Of a DNA stretch of 64,000 nucleotides, positions 57,000 through 64,000 are shown piece by piece. The notes beneath the pieces were generated by a model. It saw only the letters and a list, made by a program, of their open reading frames with translations. It was not told the DNA's origin and made no database searches. Origin of the DNA: Ceratopteris richardii (Eukaryota > Streptophyta > Polypodiopsida > Polypodiales > Pteridaceae); the NCBI GenBank assembly GCA_020310875.1, contig CM035438.1, positions 96,150,159 to 96,214,158 on the forward strand. Reading direction: 5' to 3'. The position numbers and the translations under genes are program-made. Every line of letters starts with the position of its first letter. Positions within the stretch are counted from its first letter, which is position 1.

Positions 57000-57502
57000 T
57001 GAAGCTATCTCCTATAAAAAACACACATAAACACACACAAACAACAAACATACACACTCTCTCTCACAAGTGAAATGAGGGAATGAATGAGAAAGATGGG
57101 AATATGAAAAATATCTAAAAGTTTTGGTGAAGATGGAGATGGAAGGGGAAGGAGAGTGGAGATGGCAGAGATGATGATGACAATGAAAAAAGTAAAGGAA
57201 ATAACTGAATAATTTTGATGCTGATGCACCACAGTGGGCTCTCCTTCTAGAGAGCTCCATGAAGATATGATCGGAGTAGAAAACTGAGCTCATGAGGCCA
57301 CACACAATACTTCGCACAGATGCTGCAGAATACACAAAAAATGCACTACATAGAGGAGCACAAAGATAGATTCTTAGGTCTTACAAATGTGGTCGAACTT
57401 ACAGTCTGTGATTGTCCAGGCCACTATATGTTTTATTAAAGAACATATACAAGGAAGTGTCTGGTGGCCATTTGGCCTTTCACATGGACACTAACGATAA
57501 CA
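57000..57502 (-). repeat. Copia 3' LTR (left end undefined)
   Basis: In element sense it begins TGTTATCGTTAG right after TGGGAGAT. It carries an AATAAA signal about 70 bp in (near 57432) and short minus-strand frames with no known domain. No second LTR is recognisable upstream of gag, so the outer end cannot be fixed by comparison. Confidence 0.6.
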
Positions 57503-57510
57503 ATCTCCCA
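57503..57510 (-). other. Copia polypurine tract
   Basis: TGGGAGAT in element sense directly precedes the LTR start. This is the form common in Tnt1-like Copia elements. Confidence 0.75.
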
Positions 57511-57659
57511 TTAAAGGCCAACATGGCCAAAGTAACTATGGGAGAAAAATAAAGAATGATAAAGAATACCTAAGTGAAAGTATACAAACTATACCTCCCA
57601 CCTGATGAGCATGTTACATAGTATACAAGTGACCATGTAAGATTAAGAATCAAGTAACC

Positions 57660-59283
57660 CCCATCAAGTGACAATAGTGTCAAAAGCTATCATGTGGTAG
57701 AGCTTTAGTCAAAGCATCTGCAACATTATCTCAAGTGTGAACCTTCTCAAGAATAATGCGCTCAGTGGCTAAGCAATCTCTAATAAAGTGATACCTCACC
57801 TCAATGTGCTTGGTCTTTGCATGATAGACCGGATTCTTAGCCAAAGCAATGGCACTCTGACTATCTCTGAGCAAGCGAGGTACATGCTGAGGTAAACCCA
57901 TATCACAAGCAAGACATGAAAGCCACAATGCTTCCTTACATGCCTCATTTGTTGCAACATACTCTGCTTCTGTGGTGGAAACAGTTGTACATTCTTGAAG
58001 ACGAGATCTCCAAGAGATAGCACCTCTAGCAAAATGAAAAATGTACCTTGATGTAGACTTACGATTGTCTACACAACCAGCATAATCAAAATTTGTGTAA
58101 CCAATAATGGATGCTTTCCCTCTACCTAAGCATAGAAACTTGTCCTTAATGCCACTCAGATATCTCAAAATCATCTTCACTGCTTCCCAATGTTTCTTGC
58201 CACGATTAGACATATATCTGCTCACAACTCCCACTACAAATGCAATGTATGGTCTCGTAGCTACCATAGCATACATGAGACTACCAACAACAAACTGATA
58301 GGGATTTTTGTTCATGAATTCCTTTTCTCATCTGATTTGGGGCAATCATCCTTGCTCAATTTCACATATGTGGGTAAAGGTGTACTCAATGCCTTTCCAC
58401 CCTGCATATTGAATTAGTGAAGTACTTTGGATATGTACTCACTTTGAGACAAGTATATGCATCTTTTACTCCTATCACGAGTAATGCGCATGCCAAGAAT
58501 ATGTTTGGTATCCCGCAAATCCTTCATATCAAATGTCTGACTCAATTTCTTTTTGAGAACTGACAAATCATAAGAGGACTTCCCAACAATCAACATATCA
58601 TCGACATAAAGTATCAATCATATCAAGCTGCCATCTGAGCATCTCTTTGTGTAGAGACAATGATCCTCATTGCTTCAAGAATAGCCTTGAGATTTCATAA
58701 AATCATCAAACTTTTGGTACCATTATCTAGGGGACTGTTTAAGTCCATACAAGCTCTTCTTAAGCTTACAAACTAGACTTTTCTTGCCACGAACTACATA
58801 ACCCTCCAGTTGTTCCATATAGATCTCATCTGTAAGATCTCCATGCAAGAAAGCAGTTTTCACATCCATTTGGACTAGCTCTAAGTCCTCCATTGCAACG
58901 AATCCAAGCAACATGCACATGGTAGTCATCTTGACCACTAGAGAGAAGATTTCCTTGGAATCAACACCATGTTGTTGCTTAAAACCCTTTGCAATGAGTC
59001 ATGCTTTATATTTTGGAGAAGCACTATTTGATGAGAATTTCAGCCTATATACCCAGTTACATGGTAAAGCTTTCTTGCCCTTTGGCAAAGTTACTAAATC
59101 CCAAGTACCATTCTTGTGAATAGAATCCAACTCACTCTCCATGGCATGCTCCCACTTGACATGATCCTCTGTCTGCATAGCCTCTTTGTAGCAAGAAGGC
59201 TCACCGACATCTATTAGCATAACGAAATCTAAACCTTGAACATATCTATCAGGTGGATGTGAGACACGTGCATAATGTCTCAA
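57660..59283 (-). pseudogene. Tnt1-like Copia reverse transcriptase and RNase H, decayed
   Basis: The frame runs on from the integrase. RT blocks are NGTWDLVTLPKGKKALPCNW, MDVKTAFLHGDLTDEIYMEQ, KKSLYGLKQSPR and LILYVDDMLIVG (catalytic YVDD intact). RNase H blocks are VVGSLMYAMVATRPYIAFVV, STTEAEYVATNEACKEALW and AKTKHIEVRYHFIRD. In-frame stops lie at 58999-59001 (in KA.LIAKGF, where Arg is expected), 58723-58725 (in SPR.WY, where Gln is expected) and 58414-58416. A frameshift follows near 58325. It cannot be expressed, but the domains are otherwise well kept. Confidence 0.92.
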
Positions 59284-59316
59284 TGTTTGCTGAATAGGAA
59301 CATGTACAGATTGATC

Positions 59317-60306
59317 TCAATGGACATTCTCTTGAACATCCTTATGTGTAGCATTTTTATGCATGCTAACCGAAGGACTAGTATCCTTAGACACCACTTT
59401 TCTCACTTCAACCTCCTTAATGGGCTCTTTATGCATCTTAGACTCATTGAAAATGACATCACTACTTTTGATCAATGTCCGTGTTTCAGGATCCCATAAG
59501 CAATATCCAAATTGTCCTTCTCGAGCATATCCAAGGAAAATGCATTTCTTTGACTTATGATCCAACTTTTGTCTAAGATTCTTGGGTATATGAACATATG
59601 CTTCACACCCAAAAACTTGAAGATGATGATAATATAGTGGCTTCCCTCTCCATCACTCTTGTACCACTTTTAGACCTTTGGCAGTACTAGGTGAAAGGTT
59701 AATCACATGAACTGCAGTCAATACTACTTCTGCCCAAAAGCCTTGTGAGAGGTTTGCATGATGAAACATAGAGACTACTCTATCTTGAATAGTTCTATTC
59801 ATCCTCTCAGTTACACCATTCTGTACTGGGGTATAAGGAGCTGTAAACTCTCTATGAATCCCTCTAGACTGACAGAAAAGGCTGAATTCATGTGAGGTAT
59901 ACCCACCCCCGTTATCTGAACGTAAAGCCTTAAGCTTAGTTCCTTTTTCAGTCTCAACTGAAGCAAGCCATTTTCTAAAAGTGGGGAATACCTCATCCTT
60001 CGATTTGATAGGATATACCCAAACATTTCTAGTAGCATCATCTATGAAAGTGACAAAGTAGAGAGAACCACCTAAGGACCTAGAGGGCATAGGACCACAC
60101 ACATTTGTATGAATGAGATCTAAGGGCTGAATTGAAGATTCAATGTGCGTTCTATGCACATTTCTGGTTTGCTTTCCATATTGACAATGCTCACAAAATG
60201 AAAAATTGAAGAAAAATAACACAGGTAAGTAGCTAGAATGAGAAAGATTTTCCATTCCACTATGAGATATATGGCCCAAATGACCATGCCAAATACAAGC
60301 CATAGG
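59317..60306 (-). pseudogene. Tnt1-like Copia integrase, decayed
   Basis: Counting from 60303: an HHCC finger with H6, H11, C37 and C40, and the core with D130 and E166 (36 apart). The first catalytic Asp is replaced by Asn (N67, in LIHTNVCGP), which alone would inactivate it. The segment TAPYTPVQNGVTERMNRT is standard Copia. Stops at 59653-59655 and 59317-59319 lie in the same frame as gag and RT, and the reading continues across both (KPLYYHHLQVFGCEAYVHIP, then DHKSKKCIFLGY). Confidence 0.92.
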
Positions 60307-61371
60307 CTATTCAATAACAACTAACAAGTGTTCTTTTTGTGATACGAATAAAGGATAAAGTGAGCCAACTTTGCTTCCTTTTGCAATAACCATATTGCCC
60401 TTTGATATGCGAAAGGACTGAGCATAGAAAACCACCTTGCAACCAAGGTCATCAAGTTGACCAATTGACATCAAACTGCATGATAACTGAGGTACATGGC
60501 ATACATTATGCATAGTAAATTTTGAACCATCAATGAACTGCAAAACCACATCTCCAATCCCCACAACATCACACTGGTAAGAGTCACCAAGTCTCACGGT
60601 ACCAAGAGACTTTGTTGCATAATTAGAGAACCATTCTTTGTGTGGTGTCACATGGAAAGAAGCACTAGAATCTAGCAACCAGGTGCAGGAAAGAGAATCA
60701 GCCATAAGTGCCTCAAATGGCACAGTGCTATCAAGTGTGAACACGTCAGCATCATCAAAAATAGCATTAATTTCTTCAATCTTCACAATCGAAGTAGATG
60801 GTGCAGGTAACTGTTTAACATGCCCATCAACATTCTGTCCTTTACCTTTAGCATTCTTTAATGCATAACAGTCTTTCTTCATATGTCCTTTCTTATGACA
60901 ATAATGGCATTCGATATCCCTCTTCCTTGATTTACTTCTACTCTTATTCTGTTGACCATTCTTTTCCTTGTTCTTGCTCCTACCACATTGCTGATTCTTT
61001 CCTTGGTAAGAATCACAAACATTATATGCATCTCCACTCTGAGTGCCAACCATAGATTTTCTATGAATCTCCTCACTCAAGAGTGCTCCACATATGTCAT
61101 CATAGACAAGTTTACCACCAGGTGCACTATTGCTAATAGCTCTGCAAAATGTATTCCATGATGATGCCAGGGTGCATAACAGCAATACTGCTTTTATTTT
61201 GTTATCCATATCCATTTTTTGAGCCTGTAACTGGGAGAATATAGCATCAAAGTTAGTGCCATCAAATTTTCGAATCTCAAAATGGTCTTTGCCCTGCAAG
61301 TTATAGCTCCTCCTCGGAACACTAGCACCAGACCTAGATCCATCGGATGTGCCTGAGACCTCTGATGCCAT
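60307..61371 (-). pseudogene. Tnt1-like Copia gag and protease, internally deleted
   Basis: The ORF starts at ATG 61371 and has 354 codons. The gag opening (FEIRKFDGTNF, residues 31-41) jumps straight to DNKIKAVLLLCTLASSWNTF at about residue 56. This omits roughly 100 residues normally present in Tork/Tnt1 gag, so it has an in-frame internal deletion. A zinc knuckle follows at C155, C158, H163 and C168. The protease motif is WLLDSSASFHVTP with DSS at 234-236 in place of the expected DSG. The frame ends at TAG 60307-60309 and continues in the same frame as integrase. A worn initiator-Met-like PBS may lie near 61407-61419. Confidence 0.88.
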
Positions 61372-62280
61372 GATGGTAGAGAACTGAATAGAATGATAAT
61401 GGAGCTAGAAGAGTCTGAACACCAACAAATAAGTGTATCAAGGGGTAAATGGACCACTATATAGTTGACAAAACTAGAAATCTGGAAAAATTTTATCAGA
61501 GTATCCTCTGCAAAATGAGCGTATGACCACTGTCAAAATATCATAAAACTGCAAGTATTGACATGTTTACCTGCATAGTGAATCACTGACTCCACTGCAT
61601 ATAATCAGTTACCCAATAGAAACCAACTAGGCTTATCGAGAACCTATGAACAACTATCATACATCTCCTATGGCGAGGTTGGGTAAGTCTTCCACCTGCA
61701 TCACTGAAGAGGCCTCAACATGTGGGTGTCTCCCAGTTAAGAAAACCTCACCACGACCCTCTTTTTCAAATGTAAAAGGCTTTATGCAAAGAACATAACC
61801 GCTATATCAATGACCACATGGATGTACATAAGTGGTATCCACAGAAGCATACATGGTGTGTATGTGCTCAATATATGCAGTAAAATGACACTAAAGGCTG
61901 AATACACAACCCAAAAACTAGCTAATAACACATGCAAGTGTCTGTCAACTCTGATGTTTTAGGCTCAAAAAACCTGCATAAATTTGCAGCAGCTGCTCCC
62001 ACCAAAACTGAAACCTTTCAAGAAACCTGTAGTTTTACAAGTGTGGCTGAAGACACAGCCCCAAAGGTTGATATTTATTATCGGAGAAGTACAAAGAACA
62101 CTCGTCTTGATGTTCTCGGACTTGTGTGAAGAGAGCTATGTACGGAAGTACTCCAAAATGGGTCCAAAAGACACCCAAAAAAGCTTCAAAAATAGGCTTT
62201 GAAATCAAAGAATGAAGATTTGAGGGACCAAAACATGTTCAAGGTAATCTCAACCTTCATCTTTCCCCTTCTTCAGACAC
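61372..62280. other. Upstream flank of the Copia, no LTR recognised
   Basis: The expected place of the Copia 5' LTR. I found no similarity to the 3' LTR at 57000-57502. The short frames have no domain. The 5' LTR is lost, or it is too diverged to see by eye. Confidence 0.45.
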
Positions 62281-62290
62281 CACAAGATTG

Positions 62291-62373
62291 TAGCTTAGTG
62301 GAAAGAGATTGCCATGGTTAAGAGAGCTCTGGGGGGAACAACACTGGGATGGGTGACCTCGCGGGAAGTACCG
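62291..62373 (+). repeat. 5S rRNA-like segment with tRNA-type A box
   Basis: Positions 62316-62373 follow the second half of plant 5S rRNA, with GGGATGGGTGACCTC and CGGGAAGT in place and spacing kept from a GTTAAG block. Just upstream, TAGCTTAGTGG (62291-62301) fits the tRNA A-box consensus. A full 5S gene is not present, as its 5' half is absent. This fits a 5S-related SINE or a Cassandra-like relic. Confidence 0.5.
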
Positions 62374-64000
62374 AGAACCTCTATCTTCCTTGACCATTGA
62401 GGTCCTCCCTCGCGCGCAACCAACGGTGCCAACAGTGACTTTGGTGACTCGGATGACAAGGTATGCCAAGGTCTATGCCTTGGTCACTGCCTATCTTACC
62501 ATCACACACTCATCCTTGAATTGTGTTCTCTAGAAACAATACCAAATTTGGTGTCAGTCTAGCACAATGGAAGTACTATGAAATGTGGGAGAAGTTTGGA
62601 GAAGCTTGGAAGTAGGTTTTCAAGTGGTGAAAATGGTCCAACAAAAAAGCATAGGACCTACCCTAGCTCTTTGGATATGTAAGATAGACCTTGTAGGCTT
62701 GTGGGTTAGTGCAGTAAAACCCAATAGTTACTTTGGAACATGAACAAGAACAAGTGGATGTGAAACAAATTCACTACCTCACAAAAAACTTACGAAATTT
62801 GAATGAAAGTTATGACTTCAAATACTTAGTGTAGCTAGTACAATTACAATTGGAAAAATTCCTCTTAATGGAGTGTCATTGTCATACATAGGTTTGGCTT
62901 GCTATAATGCACAAAATCCCTAATTTATAACAACCAATGAAGGAGCAATAACTTTAACTTTGATTGGATGTCATCTTGATTTTTAGGGATGTGAAAAAGA
63001 TGACCCAGAGACTATAAAACTCAAATTTCTCTGAATTTACAAAACCAAATGATATGAAAATTTGTATGAATAAAATAGACAATGGTATCTCCCTAGTAAA
63101 TGCTTCATCACTTGACTTGGAGCTTTGTAGAAAGAACAACAACCTCAAGTTGACTGAGTATGAGGAAGAAGAAGCACATAAATGAAATGGCACCAAGCAA
63201 TGATCAAAGAGTATATGTATTGCTTCAAATCAAGACTCATCTATTGCATGATGATTTTGTTGGAAATTTAGTAGGCCCATAACTAATACCACAAGTCCAT
63301 AGTTCCATAGTTCCATAGGTCCAAGATCTATAGCACAGATTCTAGCAATCTTCCAATATTGACAAAACATGAACATATCACATTTAATCATACAAATGAT
63401 GAGACAAAGATAGAGAAATTTTAGACAAAATGTGTAAAGTGTTATGTAAGCCACTGCTTACTCACACTATCATATATACAAATTTCATTTTACAATGTGG
63501 GAGTCAAAATTCTCAACCACTCTATGTGAAAAGAAATAGATGGAAGAGCGAATGTACAAATGTAACAAACATATTCAGATGTATGAACAGAAATCTGAAT
63601 ATATATGAGATGTGTGACCTAATAGGTTGTAGAGGAGTAAATATGAGTGACAGAAAGAGGAAGGATCAGTCTAAAACTGATAATCATCAAACCCTCATCT
63701 AAACTTAGGCTATGAAAGACCCTAAGTGAGACACATGTGTGAAAAGATCACATACTTACAAAAGTAGCAAAGAGTGCTAACAAGTTTGCTGCCAAAAATC
63801 CTCAAACTCATATGACCATACCTTCTCGAACACCTCATCCAAATATGCATAAAGAATACATGTACTTATTCTCTTGTACCTATGCCGAATAGGACTCCTC
63901 CTGATATGGATGTTACTACCTCCATAAACTCCAAGTACTAGTTGTGCGCATAAAGAGAATATGTACCTGAATTCTTAACATAATATGCAAATCTTATGTT
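62374..64000. other. AT-rich right end, no gene seen
   Basis: Short frames occur on both strands without recognisable domains. A small CCATAGTTCCATAG repeat is near 63297-63320. Nothing else is supported. Confidence 0.5.

Noticed and set aside
57005..57335. Two overlapping minus-strand ORFs with hydrophobic runs
   Set aside because: They lie in the Copia LTR, have no domain, and overlap in different frames.
63259..63285. TGTTGGAAATTT, resembling a Copia LTR start
   Set aside because: There is no purine tract before it, no coding tail, and no second copy in the window.

Overview
The window is transposable-element-dominated land-plant DNA. I found no intact host gene. The plant assignment rests on an L1 element with a DUF4283-type ORF1 and a C-terminal zf-RVT finger, Tork/Tnt1-like Copia elements, a CACTA transposon end with the CACTACAAGAAA-type terminus, and long AT microsatellites. 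The species cannot be named from the sequence.

Left third. Positions 48-13731 hold a complete, young Ty3/Gypsy retrotransposon on the minus strand. It has 2651-bp LTRs that differ at about six positions, a 4-bp ACGT target duplication, PBS, PPT, gag, a protease region, a 1204-codon RT-RNase H-integrase frame, a small extra ORF after pol, and a 3' untranslated region with three covarying hairpins. Its pol looks closer to fungal Ty3-like pols than to the usual plant chromovirus, Tat or Athila types. It is inserted in an older composite repeat whose uninterrupted counterpart lies at about 32566-35060. Positions 15301-19498 are a diverged duplicate of 41897-44090, and both carry broken copies of the same unidentified coiled-coil-like ORF. 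Positions 20040-25340 hold minus-strand Gypsy and L1 debris.

Centre. Positions 25570-32007 are a nearly full-length plus-strand L1 LINE with an 18-bp target duplication. ORF1 and ORF2 overlap as ATGA. ORF2 is broken by one 1-bp loss and one stop codon. Positions 32361-36930 hold the second copy of the composite repeat, a Copia RNase H remnant fused to a Gypsy RT remnant. Positions 39454-41617 are a microsatellite field with (TATG)n, (AT)n, (CT)n, (GT)n and a 1-kb (TATC)n array. It abuts a palindrome-packed CACTA end at 41635-41893.

Right third. Positions 44445-48700 carry two tandem copies of a minus-strand L1 5' module (G-rich leader, ORF1, start of the endonuclease). Positions 50817-53453 are a decayed plus-strand Copia with its 3' LTR, followed by a second partial 3' end of the same family to 54360. 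Positions 55391-56760 are a Gypsy gag remnant. Positions 57000-61371 are a decayed Tnt1-like Copia on the minus strand whose frame is broken mainly by C-to-T type stops. A 5S rRNA-like segment preceded by a tRNA-type A box lies at 62291-62373.

How it fits together: the layout is nested insertion and segmental duplication. The elements encode their own replication enzymes and nothing else with a recognisable cellular role. Decay looks dominated by deamination of methylated cytosines.
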